Assembly: GCA_021292105.1 (NCBI GenBank)
Contig: CM037867.1
Location: forward strand, 38,857,771 to 38,921,770
Source of the DNA: Anadara kagoshimensis
Taxonomy: Eukaryota; Mollusca; Bivalvia; Arcoida; Arcidae
Reading direction: 5' to 3'
Length of the DNA stretch: 64,000 bases
The position numbers and the translations under genes are program-made. This document shows, piece after piece, positions 1-12,119 of this stretch. Positions within the stretch are counted from its first letter, which is position 1. Each line of letters begins with the position of its first letter. The notes beneath the pieces are model-generated. The model had not been told where the DNA came from. It searched no databases and worked only from the letters and a program-made list of their open reading frames with translations.

Positions 1-1719
1 TGCATGTCATGGATTCATCAACTGTTGATGATGTAATTAAAAGCCATCTTGGTGAAAAACCTCGGATATTTGCCATAAAAACGTCTGCATACCCAGTATA
101 TAAACGGGGGGGGGGGGTGTATTGAACAAAATAGTAGATCGTTTTTTGTATGAAAATTTAATAAAATAACAGACCCTCACAGAATGTTGCCTTTTCACAA
201 AGGAATCCATAAATAAAAGCATTTTCTGATAGAATGATTGCAAATGAGTAGTATCATCTCTAGAAATTGGGAGTCAGACACAGCAGCCATGTTGTTGCAT
301 CAACACGTTTGACAAGGGGGATAACTCAAAAATAATGGTGCATATTTTTTATTATTATTTTTTTTTTTTTTCATTTATCAGTTTTACTTCTTAACATGTT
401 GTTAATCTTTACATTATTTTTAAAAAAAAGTTTTAAAGAAAACTGTACATGTATTTCACATTTACATTGAAATCAAGACATTTAGCATTTAGTGATATGA
501 TCAATGCATTTGCTTCAATGAAAGAGCATAATTTAAATAGCTTTTAAATAACAAAAAAAAAGTACAATAATGTTTAGAATTATTTTCAGTACAGCTACAC
601 TGCTACATCAAGCTTATACATATAATTATTCTGCACGTAGCAAAAAAAAAAAAAAAAAAAAAAAATAATATGAAGAAATTATATATGATTTATTTGGATT
701 CAATAAGTAATATTACAATTTATGTAGTATTAAAGGTTTTCTGTAGGGATACTCCCATTTAAAGTCAAACATATTGGGAACATACGTCGCCACGTAAATT
801 TCACTCGCGGCGGAAAAACTTCCTGTTTGAAAAACTTCTCCCTAATCTTGGCTGAGGGAGAAGTCACTTCTCCCTGTTTCAAAATCTAATTTGAGCCCTG
901 CAAATTTAAGGATTTTTTAGGGTCTTTTCAGGGTCTTATTTGCAAATTTAAGGCCTAATCAGAGGGACAATTCAATTTTAGAAAAAAAAATAAAAAAAAA
1001 AAAATGTGCAAAGCAATTAAATCAATAAAAAAATATATGATTCATTGGAGTGATTCGCACCCACTTCATATCAAAATACAGACACCTGACTGCAAAATTC
1101 AAGGGCTTTTTAGGGCCTTCAGGATAAATTCATGGGCTTTTAGGGCCAGGTTGTTTTTAGGGTCTTTTTAGGGCAAACCTCAAAATTTAAGGACTTTTTC
1201 CAGGCCTGTACAAACCTGATAGTGATAATAATTTTTATCATCAATTATTTTTAATTTTAATTAATTTAAAACTCAACAATTTCAGATTTGACGGTTTTTC
1301 TTAAATCTGTCAAAAACAGACAAAAAATGTCATTAAAATTCCTAACTCCAACGGCTTTGTTCAAAGTTCAGAACATGGTTTCCATCCAATGAATATTAAA
1401 ACGTAGCAAAATTTTGACTTATCTCATTTCATGTGTTAATGTCGCAAAAGTTACAGACGTGAAAGGAGTGGCTTCGTTAGCGATATCCTTAAAGTGTCAT
1501 AATTATGAAAGGTAAACCACCTTATGATTAAATGCATGTGATGATTACTGATTATTGATATAAAAATTATCACTTTTACTACATAAATTTTTTTTATTCA
1601 AGAAATTATATGCTTTGATTTTAATTAATTCAAGCATGAAGGAATTCATGAATGAAGATCCTGGGAGAAAATACATCAACCAAACACATGGTCTCATACA
1701 TGTAGCAAGATCACGAATG
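1..1719. other. AT-rich noncoding DNA
   Basis: I see no gene here. There is a G run near 106-117, poly(T) near 359-371 and poly(A) near 642-664. From about 890 to 1210 a short phrase built on 'agggctttttagggcc' recurs several times ('ttaaggattttttagggtc', 'gggtctttttagggcaa'), which looks like a decayed dispersed repeat. Short ORFs are random in appearance. Confidence 0.6.
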
Positions 1720-1720
1720 G

Positions 1721-2062
1721 AGTTGAGTTGAGTAATGGTGTATAATGTCCTAGTCAAGAATATTTTACTTATATCCTGACGTCCCCAGCAATAGGTGAAG
1801 GTACAGAAACTTTGCCTGTGTGTTGCGCTTATGGCATTATACAGCAGGGTTCTTTAGCGTGCCAAGCCCACCGTGACACAGGACCTCATTTATTGTAAGT
1901 TCCCATCCGAAAGAACCGTCACTTTCATTTTATGATGCCGAGTCCCTGGCAAAAGATCAGTCACTATCCACTTTCAAGTCTTTGGCAGACCTGGTCCGGA
2001 TTGGAACCCACAACTTCCCACTAACGAAGCGAGCACTCTACCAACTGAGCTACCGCAGTGGT
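1721..2062 (-). mobile_element. tRNA-derived SINE (family S)
   Basis: On the minus strand this is a tRNA-like head (box A-like GGTAGCTCAGTTGG, box B-like GGTTCCAATCC, slightly mutated), then the family body and the tail whose plus-strand form is 'taatggtgtataatgtcc'. It matches the well-preserved copy at 43899-44245 over its whole length, about 340 bp. Pol III would transcribe such an element; mobilisation would need a LINE supplied elsewhere. The ORF at 1982-2167 is only the head read through. Confidence 0.85.
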
Positions 2063-2202
2063 CTTCACGAATGGCATTCGAACTTAGCCACTTGTGAGAG
2101 GTGTTGTGATCCTAATGCTAATACATTATACTTTAGACCACTTCCACCAAGGCCTTCAAAGCAATAGACACAAAAATTGATTGATTGAATGGAGTTTTTT
2201 TT

Positions 2203-2440
2203 AAGTCCCAGTCAATATTACTTATATTGAGACATCACCAGCTATAGGTGAAATGGCAGAAATTTTGGCCTTTGAAGTGTGCTCAGGGCAATGTGCAGGG
2301 AGGGTTCTTTAACATTTCTAAATGCTGAGTGCTTGGCGAAAAAACAGTTGACTCTATATTTTTAAAATTTTGACTATATACTTCAGGGGTTTACACCCAC
2401 AACCTCTCACATATGAAGCGAGCACTCTAACAACAAGTAG
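2203..2440 (-). mobile_element. Old SINE copy (family S), partial
   Basis: Degenerate minus-strand copy lying just beyond the one at 1721-2062. It keeps the tail phrase 'gtcccagtcaatattactta', the 'ccagctataggtgaaa' block, and then 'ttctttaac' and 'gagtgcttggcgaaa'. The tRNA head is badly eroded ('gaagcgagcactctaacaac'). Confidence 0.6.
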
Positions 2441-3500
2441 TGGTTTAAAAAACACCAAAACAAAAACAAACAGGAAAACATAACACGTTGGCATGATAAT
2501 GGAATAAGACATGTAACAGAGTTTAAACTCTTAACTTTGATTCCATAAAAGCACTTAGACTGAAATGTTGACCACTCAACTACTTATGGAATGAACACTC
2601 TACTTGTTGAGCTATCACCACCATTTTGAAACCCACTTAGGACTGATCCAAATGAGAGAAAGTTTGTGATGTTCTCCAGGCACTCTGGTTTCCTCCATCA
2701 TTCTTGAACTGACCACCTTGATATAAGGGAAAGAATTTTAATTTATTAAAACACCATTACTCCATTCCTAAAAATACTGCAGCTAGACTAAAATCCTAAA
2801 ACTGCTTTAATACACATGTACCAAAATTGAAATTATGAATTAACCAAACACTCATGTGTAATAATCATTACCCGTAAAACCTGTCATTAAATGCTTAATG
2901 TAATAATCATAATTTTATAAAAATTACAGCGACGTCTTAACGAACCAAGACTTGTGATTCCTGTCTAAAGAAACCCGAGTAAATTACAGATTAAGTCTTA
3001 TGATATTTTTTCAATTTTCTTTTCAATTTCTCTAATCAAATGATATTATCGTATATTTTCATTATTTTTCGCTGATTTTCATCAATACCACCGCACAGGC
3101 AAAGAAGAGTGTATACGGCCGGCCGTATAGAAATATCAACTTCTGTAATTAGCCTCATTCAAAATGACCGTCGATGCAAACAAAAATTTTTAATGCGCCA
3201 AACCCACATCTCAACCAGACTTGACAGAAGAACAACATAACTTATCTATTATCTGTTATCCATCTAAAAACTTTTTTAGTCCAAAAGTTTTAACATTTAA
3301 AACTTTAAAAGAAAATTTATACTAAGTGTGCCTGGGTTTTTGTCCCGAGTGTGCCTGGCTTAACACAGATATGTATGTTTTAATACAATAAAAATCTGAA
3401 ATCAATTTTAAAATATAAACAAAATTTAAAAGGGAAGGGGACTTCAGTGGCTAACAGACCCATAGTTCATTCTTCCACATCAACAAGAAATGGAACACTC
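2441..3500. other. Noncoding, decayed repeat traces
   Basis: No gene seen. Around 2660-2740 there is 'ggtttcctccatcattcttg', which resembles a body phrase of the SINE at 31393-31590, so part of this is an old SINE remnant. The rest is AT-rich without recognisable structure. Confidence 0.5.
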
Positions 3501-3650
3501 GGCTACCAAGAATGGAAACAGGGCTATCTTACATTTTCCATTTTCCATTGCCCATGACTACTAATTTCTGAGAAATCATCCAAAAAGTAACTTTTTATAG
3601 TAAATTTGTGCAAAAATACTTTAAAAACTAAGAAAGACTACCGGTATATT
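3500..3650. repeat. Dispersed repeat R1, fragment
   Basis: Shares phrases with 4385-4483, 11340-11490 and 14100-14270: 'tttctgagaaatc', 'aaaaatactttaaaaa', and an opening resembling 'ccattcctggtagcc'. The family is AT-rich, about 150-170 bp, and shows no ORF or clear terminal repeats. Confidence 0.5.
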
Positions 3651-4106
3651 TTTACATAATTCAGGGCTCACACTGTCAGTTGCAAATGCCGCAATATGTT
3701 ACGCTTTTTATAAATTACAACAAAATTTTAAATAGAATAATTTCCTAGAAGGCTTTACATGTCTACTATTGTTCAAAATTTGCAACAAAATTTTTTAGCC
3801 AGGGTGGACCCTGCATAATTTCAGATTTTTATTTTTTACTTTTACTAGGTACATGTACAAGTATTATTGTATATACTATAAATGTATATTTATGTCCTTT
3901 ACTTACCAGTTAAGAAAATAAATTCCAATGTCAGTTTCTTACTTCAAACAAATATTTTTTACCTCTTGTAATGCCATATACAGTGTTACAGTCCCTCACA
4001 TTGGTTATACAAGAATACTTGGTAGAGCTGGCATATGAGGAGGATGTGAACACTGGAGTGGATGCTGATGTGCTCATTAATATCCACACCTAAACCAATA
4101 CTAATG

Positions 4107-4380
4107 ATTAACACTCAGTTTCCTTGACCCACTTCTAAACTGTGAGTATGTGGGAGCTCCAGGGTTCAATCCCCGTCCAGGTCTGACCAAGATTTGAAAA
4201 TAGGTAGTGACTGTTCTTTCATCAAATATTCTGCATTTAGAAATGAAAGTTACAGCATCCTTCAGAAGAGACCTTAAAAACTGATGCCCCATGTCACAGC
4301 AGGTGTGGCACATACAAAAACCTTCCCTGCACTTTGCCCTTTGTACACTGCAAAGGTAAAAATTTCTACCACTTCACCTA
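4107..4380 (+). mobile_element. Old SINE copy (family S), plus strand
   Basis: Eroded plus-strand copy. Box B remains as 'gggttcaatccccg', followed by 'tctgaccaagatttgaaaa', 'taggtagtgactgttctttc' and 'ttcagaagagaccttaaaa', matching the body of the copy at 43899-44245. The head and tail are poorly preserved. Confidence 0.65.
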
Positions 4381-4384
4381 TAGC

Positions 4385-4483
4385 TATGTTTCCATTCCTG
4401 GTAGCCAAATTCGCCATTGACTAATAATTTCTGAGGAATTCTTTTAAAAAGTATTTTAGCAACTTTGTGGAAAAATACTTTAA
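4385..4483. repeat. Dispersed repeat R1, left half split by Helitron-like insertion
   Basis: Reads 'ccattcctggtagccaaatt' through 'aaaaatactttaa', then stops where the Helitron-like element begins. It resumes at 10861 as 'aaaggactatatttttgcaa'. The undisrupted copy at 14100-14270 reads across the junction ('atactttaaaaaggacaata'), so it serves as the empty site. Confidence 0.7.
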
Positions 4484-5936
4484 CAAGAGGCCCATGGGCC
4501 TGATACGCTCACCTGATAACTAATGGCTAGCTGACAGATTTAAAGATAAATACTAAACCCCAATGACTTTTTTTTTTACATCATGATAACCGTTGTATTA
4601 ATACCTACAACATTCTAATATACATGCCTATTCAAAACGTTAATAGTTTTCAAGATAATTAACAATTTCAGTATTGTTTCACATCTGTGACCTTGACCTT
4701 TGAACCCATGACCTTTTTCTATACATCAAAATGATCGTTGTATCGATACCTACAACATTCTAATATACATGCCTATACAAAATGTTTATAGTTTTTGAGA
4801 TAATTAAACATTTCGGTATTGTTTCGCATATGTGACCTTGACCTTTAAACCCATAACCTTTTTCTATACATCAAAATGATTGTTGTATCAATATCTACAA
4901 CATTCTAATATACATGCCTATACAAAAAGTTTATAGTTTTCGAGATAATTAACCATTTCGGTATTGTTTTGCATCTGTGGCCTTGACCTTTGAACCCATG
5001 ACCTTTTCTATACATCAGAATGATCATTGTATCAATACCTACAACATTCTAATATACAAGCCTATACAAAAAGTTTATAGATTTTGAGATAATTAACCAT
5101 TTCGATATTGTTTCACATCTGTGACCTTGACCTTTGAACCCATGACCTTTTTCTATACATCAAAATGATCATTATATCAATACCTACAACATTCTAATAT
5201 ACATGCCTATACAAAAAGTTTATAGTTTTCGAGATAATTAACAATTTCAGTATTGTTTCGCATCTGTGACCTTGACCTTTGAACCCATGACCTTTTTCTA
5301 TACATCAAAATGATCATTGTATCAATACCTACAACATTCTAATATACATGCCTATACAAAAAGTTTATAGTTTTCGAGATAATTAACCATTTCGGTATTG
5401 TTTCACATCTGTGACCTTGACCTTTAAACTCATGATCTTTTTCCATACATCAAAATGGTCATTGTATCAATACCTACAACATTCTAATATACATGCCTAT
5501 ACAAAATGTTTATAATTTTCGAGATAATTAACCATTTCGGTATTGTTTCGCGTCTGTGACCTTGACCTTTGAACCCATGACCTTTTTCTATACATCAAAA
5601 TGATCGTTGTATCAATACTTACAACATTCTAATATACATGCCTATACAAAAAGTTTATCAGGGCTCAAAGTTGCGACTAAATTAGGCGCCATGGCGACCA
5701 ATTTTTTCCATTGGCGACCAATTTTTACTCATAAGTCGCCAAGTTGGCGACCGCTTTTTCCGCTTTTTCGGGAGTTCAAAATTCTCGATCATGTCCATTT
5801 CCGTTTTTCTATTTGTGTTTTACATATTGTCAAAGTGTTTCCGGTACTCCTCGGACTACCTCGTGAATTTCACAGGGATTCTTTCGTATATATATATACA
5901 CAAAACGTCAAAAGTGTTCCGAATAGAACAATAAGC

Positions 5937-6227
5937 ATGGCTGGGAAGCGGCAGTCTATTGATAGTTTTTTCAAGCCAAGAGGCGCTGCTCCCAAAAAGC
6001 AGGCAATCGATCACAGCGTTGACGAGCCGGAGGAGAAGAAACAGAAGTCTCTGACTCAGCGTAAGTTCCAAGAATCATGGAAAGCCCTGTTTTCGTGGTT
6101 ACTATATGACCCTGTCGGGAATTTAATGACTTGTAAATATTGTGCCAACTACCACGGCGCCGAAGGCACTGATTTTGCTAAAGGCAGCAATCATTTTAAA
6201 AAAGAAACTCTACAGAAACATTATTGA
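5937..6227 (+). pseudogene. hAT-type transposase N-terminal fragment with TTF/BED-like zinc finger
   Basis: The ATG chosen follows an in-element leader; the frame is open upstream, but only because it runs into satellite. The 96-residue product begins MAGKRQSIDSFFKP. A basic and acidic linker follows, then W-K-A-L-F-S-W-L-L-Y-D with C-K-Y-C and a downstream F-K-x4-L-x-x-H. This is the layout of the TTF-type zinc finger at the N-terminus of ZNF862-like, hAT-related proteins. The finger is cut just after its histidine, and no DDE/RNase H region or dimerisation domain follows. IDSFF resembles the hydrophobic core of a PCNA-binding PIP box, although the leading Gln is one position off. The assignment is inferred from motifs; a complete autonomous copy is not in this window. 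Confidence 0.6.
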
Positions 6228-6330
6228 TATTGATGAATTCAACCCTGACACTGCTGTATCCAAGTGGTTGTCTACTGAAAGGAAACTTCATCTGAATTAT
6301 GTTAGCTGGCCAGACGATGAATCTTTGTAA
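6218..6330 (+). pseudogene. Putative C-terminal tail of the same transposase, frame-shifted
   Basis: In the next frame and overlapping the end of the N-terminal piece, the translation reads roughly IDEFNPDTAVSKWLS and ends with PDDESL and a stop at 6328-6330. Its place directly after the truncated finger and before the 3' terminal repeat fits a deletion that fused the two ends of a longer ORF. It is short, so the assignment is inference. Confidence 0.35.
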
Positions 6331-7020
6331 CCACCTTTGAACAATGAAAATGAAAATGAAAAAAAACAATGATTGATAATAAATGTTTGATATTATACAG
6401 TATACAATGTGGTTTTAGATTCTTTTAAGGATACAGTCACATTAATTTTTTTGCTGGTGCCTTAATGTCTCAATTGGCGCCTAAAAATTTCAATTGGCGC
6501 CTAATTTTTTTATATAAGGAGCCAGGCTGGCTCCTAGATTCAAAAAGTCACTTTGAGCCCTGTTTATAGATTTTGAGATAATTAACCATTTCCGTATTGT
6601 TTCACATCTGTGACCTTGACCTTTGAACCCATGACCTTTTTCTATACATCAAAATGATCGTTGTATCAATACCTACAACATTCTAATATACATGCCTATA
6701 CAAAAAGTTTATAGTTTTCGAGATAATTAACCATTTCGGTATTGTTTCACATCTGTGACCTTGACCTTTGAACCCATGACCTTTTTCTATACATCAAAAT
6801 GATCGTTGTATTGATACCTACAACATTCTAATATACATGCCTATACAAAAAGTTTATAGTTTTCGAGATAATTAACAATTTCGGTATTGTTTCGCATCTG
6901 TGACCTTGACCTTTGAACCCATGACCTTTTTCTTTACATCAAAATGATCGTTGTATCAATACCTACAACATTCTAATATACATGCCTATACAAAAAGTTT
7001 ATAGTTTTCGAGATAATAAT

Positions 7021-10000
7021 TAGTCGAGTAGGCATTTTATGAACCTAGAAATGTTCATTCCTATGAAGTTTTTTTGCTGTTTTGTTTTCCTTATGGGTCC
7101 TTGAACAAAACTAACTTAGTTGCCCTTCGGGCAAATTTGGGCAACTTGCACAATATACAGAAATCCAAAATGGCAGCCAAACGTCAAATTAAAATACATA
7201 CTGCGATATAAAATATCTTCCAATAGGTTGTAATATATCCTTTTATATGTTTTCAGGTATGAGGAACCCATTTCTGGTGTTAATTTTTACATACGGAACA
7301 CTTAACTCACACAATAAGCTATAAACACAAGATGACCGACGGACGCCATCTTGAAATATTGATTTTGTACAAAAACAAATTTATAATAGATTGCCATACA
7401 TCTTTGCAGGGGTATTTCGGCAGGGGCAACTCAATTCTGGTATTAGTTTTACATTAAATACCATCATGTCTATAATGACCGACTATATGTGTCAAATAAC
7501 TTTTCACCCTTGTGTAAAAATTCAAACACTCCCTTTCTCCAAAACAGTTACAAAATTATATACAGAATTTGTTTTAGGCAAGCATGTCCTTGTGTGTTGC
7601 ACTTATGATTTTGTGCCTTACATTGACATAACACGACAAAGAAGTTCTTTGGGCGCTGGGTATCCTTTCGCTATAACATGTAATGAGAATTGATCTTTGA
7701 ATTTCAATCCGAAATTGGTTATCATCTCATACTGCTCAGGAGGATCTTGACTGTCGGTACCCTTTCACAACATTAACTAAAGGTGCGACAACAGAAAATG
7801 GCGTTTGATACAAAGTTAAAACTATAAGGCTTTGGTGTTACTTATGAAGAACCTATGGAAACGTCACAGTTTTCCCCGCTGGCTGGCAATACAGAACAAC
7901 AAAGAATGGTTCAGATCCCATAAAATTATTTGTGATCTTTGTTGACCACATCAGCTAAATGAGGAGAATAAGAGTTTGTAATTATGATGTTGTATCACAA
8001 CCACTAAGAACATACATACATAACAGCTCAAGATATCTCGAACGAAGTCCATGTCCCTAAGAGCATTCACGCCTGGTGGTTCAAGACATCTCGATCCAAG
8101 ACCATCACACTTACAGTGTGCATGCCTGGCTGTTCAAGACATCTCGAACCAAGACCACGACACTGAGAGCATGCATGCCTGACAGTAAAAGACATCTCAA
8201 ACCAAGACCACGACACTGAGAGCATGCATGCCTGGCAGTTAAAGACATCTCAAATCAAGACCATAGTTAGTTGCATTGATGTTCAAAAACTTATATCCTA
8301 TTACTCCATCTGTACATCACAATATTTTCATGCGTATACACCCAATACACTAGGGAAACAAAAACATCTGTGTCGTCAATCAGCACACAAATGATATCAT
8401 GACCTGTCTGTGCAGCCCGGAGAACATACGATACCATAGTTATGCCGGATTCATCATGGCCGAATCCACAATCGTATACATATTGCTGTGGTGTTTCCTC
8501 TGTCCTGGTTTCTTAGAATATATGAGATGGTATTTGTCGAAAAACAAGATTTTCTTTGAAGTGTCTGGGTACCAATATGACCTTTTTTGGATTGATGCAA
8601 TGAAATCTGATGGGTTAACCCCATGTGATCAAGAGATGTGGTACAAAAACTGTGAATCATTGTGATTGTGATTGGTTTGTGGTGAACGAACTCCACAAAG
8701 CGATTTGTCTAGAGCTGACTTAATTCCTTTTTCAATGACAACTATTTTCTACCAATGTCAAAAAAGGAACAGAACCGATTACAAATGTAAGCAGAAACTA
8801 TGCTCAAACTGCCCTTGCTGTCCAAACAACGATAACCAAAGAAACATGTTTCCAAGATCAATAACTGGCTTTGTTTTTGCATCTTGACAGCGTCGCTTTG
8901 AAACGAATTGTCTTTATCATCTATATAGAGCCAATGATGGCATTATAAAACTCATCAGGTAGACCGGATTGTACTCTTATTCCATCTTCACATCCATTGC
9001 AACTGAATCCACCACATTGACACATTTGAAGCAATTTTGTGAACAATTGCCTTATGACCTGTTTTTATTTAGGGGGGGTTGAATAAGCAATACATTTTTG
9101 TCATATATATCCAATAAACATCGAGGATTAAACTCTTTGAGTTATGGTTCGTATCACACTCAGAATATATTCATTCCAATCGATCAGAGAAGCACCAATC
9201 TACCCACTAAAAGGATCAGGCTAGAGAGTTATGCCTTTTTCAAATTTGATAGCAGTTTGTACTCCAAACTGGTTAACCAAGACAGCATCCTAATAATCAC
9301 TATGGTGTCGACATGCAATATCCTCCACAGGACACGCATGTGTTTATAGCAGACACTGATAAAGTTTACCAGCATATTGTACATGTCCAGCATCCAATAA
9401 AATTATTTGTTGGGTTTGTTAATCAGGATACAAATAGTTTTGGTGGTATACAGTGCAAGGGTATTATTTTCTGCAGTCCAGTATAATTTATATGTGAAAC
9501 AGCAGTTTCAGGTCTAGATTTCGAGATGTTGCTTAATGGTAACTTAGGTAAGTTGAGACACAAGAAGTAAGCCAAATCTTCACTGTGCACTACCTTTTCA
9601 CTTATACCACATGAATGAACATGGAAGTCTGTTTCATAGCGGCCATTTGGAGTGGAAATAGTTAATTAAAATATCAAAACTATCATAAAACCAAAAAAAA
9701 AAAAAAGTTCTACTGTTCAACTCCAACCAAACAATTTGTGGAAGGTTGTGCATTATCAGTGACAGATTTTGCTGCAGATTCCCGAAACCATAATACTTCA
9801 TTACATGAAGTAATGTATCAATGTTTATGTAAAAGTCGAATCAATTCACTGCTGCCAAAGATTATGTTTTTAATTTCTTATTAAAAGGAATTGTGCGAGC
9901 CTCATTTATGACCTTTTAATCAAAACGTATCAAGATGCATGGTTAAGTTACACAGCATTGAATGTGATATGCTGAGTTAATCTAATTATAATAAACCCTT

Positions 10001-10325
10001 GTCTGGTCAAAATTGTTAAATATACTTTCAAAATGTCCCAAATGTTAAAAACAACAACGGAAATGAGTCCCTCATCCCTAAAAACATATAAAACGGTATA
10101 TTGCAAGCTATTGTAGAACAATTTTACAAAAGATAGATTTTCAATATGGCGTCAGGCAGCCATCTTGGATATATGCAAATTATTCAATTTGCCCAATGTT
10201 GCCTCCAGGGCAACTAACTTAATTTTACTCTAGGGACCCTATAGAATACAAAACAGCAAAAAAACTTCATAGGAAAAACATTTCTAGGTTCAAGTATTGA
10301 GTATATGGGAGTGTCAACTCGACTA
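7021..10325. mobile_element. 3.3-kb TIR element T1, copy 1 (non-autonomous)
   Basis: Begins TAGTCGAGT and ends ACTCGACTA. The inverted similarity continues imperfectly inward for about 100 bp: 'gaacctagaaatgtt', 'cctatgaagtttttttgctg' and 'taacttagttgccct' all have reverse complements at the right end. It is flanked by the 3-bp repeat AAT (7018-7020 and 10326-10328). A near-identical copy lies at 46953-50299, with TTA on both sides. Three-base A/T duplications recall PIF/Harbinger, but no transposase is visible in any frame and the family is not settled. It sits inside the satellite core of a Helitron-like element. Confidence 0.85.
8025..8275. repeat. Tandem repeat inside T1 copy 1
   Basis: About four ~58-bp units built on 'gacatctcgaaccaagacca' and 'gagagcatgcatgcctg'. 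The equivalent place in copy 2 (47945-48235) has an additional unit, so unit number changes after or during transposition. Confidence 0.8.
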
Positions 10326-10860
10326 AATTATAATCAGAGGTAAAAAAATTAGGTCACGACCTTCACATATGACCTTGACCTCATTTTGAAGATACTAACA
10401 AGAAGATGTCAAAACTGAAAACCCATGTCATTATCTGGTCAAATAGTCAAGTTATAACAATTTGAAGCTATTTTACGATTTTTTCAAAATTAAACGCAAA
10501 ACGCGTAACCTATTTTTTATCCGATTTTTACAAAATGAACAAACTATAGGCTTAAGACCCTAGAGAAGCCAAATATCACATCAGATTTTTTCTCCAATCA
10601 GTACTTTCGGAGAAGAAGATTTTTTAAGATTTTTGCACCCCTAGGTCACCTTGACCTAGTTATGGTAGCCATGGCAACGCCACGAACAAATCTGAATTGC
10701 ACCGGCCCATATATACTTCTGACAAAGTTTCATTAAAAACTGTCCAGTAGTTTCAGAGGAGAAGTCGAAAATAGGTGTTAACGACGCACACACGCACACA
10801 CGCACATACACACGCTGCGCTATGCCATAAGCTCACATGACCTTCGGTCAGGTGAGCTAA
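10326..10860 (+). other. 3' portion of the Helitron-like element
   Basis: This is the unique right part of the element after the T1 insertion. It has 'gaccttgacctcattttgaa', the 'cctaggtcaccttgacctag' block, 'gccatggcaacgccacgaac', a 'cacacacgcacacacgcaca' microsatellite and the terminal hairpin at 10830-10858. The parallel element at 21748-23635 has the same order with a 'cgacgcacgacggacgacgg' microsatellite. Confidence 0.75.
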
Positions 10861-11100
10861 AAAGGACTATATTTTTGCAAATTTTGGAAATTTGGCTATA
10901 AATTATTTTAAATTTATGGAAACCTAGGTAAAGGTACAATATCCTGCGGGGGTTCAAACACATGACCACCCTCATATAACTTATACTTAGGGATTGTGAT
11001 TTGGACACGGATTGATATGTTTGTTTTTCATTGTAATAGCATCTTACTAGTGTAACTGTTGCAAACTTCCATTTGGGAAGGTCCATGGTTTAAATCCCTT
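10861..11100. repeat. Right half of R1 plus fragment of repeat family D
   Basis: 10861-10930 resumes the R1 repeat cut at 4483. At about 10980-11030, 'gattgtgatttggacacgga' and 'ttgatatgtttgtttttca' match one inverted unit of the 49-bp repeat that fills 18.06-19.88 kb. The remainder resembles a decayed tRNA-like stretch. Confidence 0.5.
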
Positions 11101-12115
11101 GTGGACACAGGATTTCCCTCTGCAACTAATTTAATATGAAATTCACATGAAATTTCAACAATAATGCAGATGTAATGGCCTTCAAGCGATCTTCAAAATA
11201 GCAAATTAAAATTTCCTGATTTTATAAAAATAAAACGATCAGCATTTCATTTGGCAATTAAATTCGTCAGATTTATGTACAGAAAAATCGAATTTTTGTA
11301 AGTATTGCCATGTAATAAACCTGTATTAATTTTATACATCATTCTTGGTAGCTAAAATTACCACCGGATACTTATTTCTGAGAAATTCTTTAAAAAATGT
11401 AAACTAGTTTAGCAACTTTTGAAAAGATACTTTTAAAAGGACAATATTTTCTCAAATTTTTGATAATTTTTAATTTGTAGAAGCCTAGGTTAAGGAATGA
11501 TTGTAAAACTGAGGTCTAGCATGGTCTATCTAAGCCAGGTGCTTGCACCACTTACCCTTAAGGGGACATTGATTGGAGATCATTGTTTCACCTGTCCAAC
11601 AGCTTTGGGATTGTTGTGATTGCACAGCTTTGATGGTCTCTATCTGACCCTGTGAAATCTGGATAAGCCCCTGTAGGGGACTGGGAGTTAAAAGGTGTGT
11701 GGTCTTAATTAATACCTGTTAATTATCTTAATCTCCACCTGGCTGTAAATTACCTTGATCTCTTAAATGGTATGAGTAACGGTTTAATCTTTGATGTCCA
11801 AGACTCATGCAAGCAGTGGATTAACAGGTTTAATGGTCTTAGTTCTCAAAACATTTACATGAACAAGTTAAAATGTTGTACTTTTAAGTTGTTACAATAC
11901 ATATAAACAAAAAATATTTGTTTTACTGTTTATTCTTTCTGTTTGATTGGGAAAAATTAATACCAGTTACACATATTTTTGTTTTTACTTTCATTGTTAT
12001 GTTAATGATTGAAAATAAAATAATATACATTTTAAACAAATTATCCTAAATTCCTGTTATGATTTCTGAGAAGAATAACAGTTAAATTAATGTAATTTTT
12101 GTTTTTTGTAAGAGT
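11100..12115. other. Noncoding; R1 copy at 11340-11490
   Basis: Contains another R1 repeat ('acttatttctgagaaattct', 'gaaaagatacttttaaaagg'). Otherwise there is AT-rich DNA with no gene that I can support. Confidence 0.5.
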
Positions 12116-12119
12116 TCCT

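Larger units (their letters stand above)
5659..6562 (+). mobile_element. hAT-like DNA transposon, internally deleted
   Basis: A 904-bp insertion with terminal inverted repeats CAGGGCTCAAAGT and ACTTTGAGCCCTG, flanked by the 5-bp direct repeat TTTAT (5654-5658 and 6563-6567). The satellite sequence on the two sides rejoins exactly if the element and one TTTAT are removed. Inside are the N-terminal part of a transposase-like protein (5937-6227) and, in another frame, what looks like its C-terminal tail. The middle of the transposase is missing. CAGGG-type ends suit hAT; 5-bp duplications are shorter than the usual 8 but occur in some hAT groups. Confidence 0.75.
4540..7017. repeat. ~145-bp tandem satellite core of the Helitron-like element
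   Basis: About ten units spaced 144-146 bp apart (for example 4687, 4832, 4977, 5121), interrupted by the insertion at 5659-6562 and ended by the one at 7021. Each unit carries 'ctgtgaccttgacctttgaa', 'cccatgacctttttctatac' and 'ctaatatacatgcctataca'. The divergent homologous core is in the element at 21748-23635. Confidence 0.85.
4484..10860 (+). mobile_element. Non-autonomous Helitron-like element with satellite core and two nested insertions
   Basis: The element starts CAAGAGGCCCATGGGCC and ends GGTGAGCTAA. Near the 3' end lies a hairpin at 10830-10858 (AGCTCACaTGACC / GGTCAgGTGAGCT). The left subterminal CTCACCTGA is the inverse of TCAGGTGAG at the right end. The same ends bound the element at 21748-23635, where the left end is TC. 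A 5' TC, a 3' CTRR, a terminal hairpin and no target duplication are Helitron hallmarks. The core is a ~145-bp tandem repeat, and a CA-rich microsatellite precedes the 3' end. No Rep/helicase gene is visible, so it would depend on a partner. Removing the nested elements leaves about 2.2 kb. Confidence 0.75.

Noticed and set aside
7391-9349. ORFs conserved between the two T1 copies as transposase fragments
   Set aside because: The differences between copies are mostly amino-acid changing, and one ORF gains an early stop in copy 2. No DDE, zinc-finger or other motif is visible.
9776-9830. Short palindrome 'cttcattacatgaagtaatg' in T1 as a regulatory site
   Set aside because: It is present in both copies because they are near-identical; nothing links it to function.
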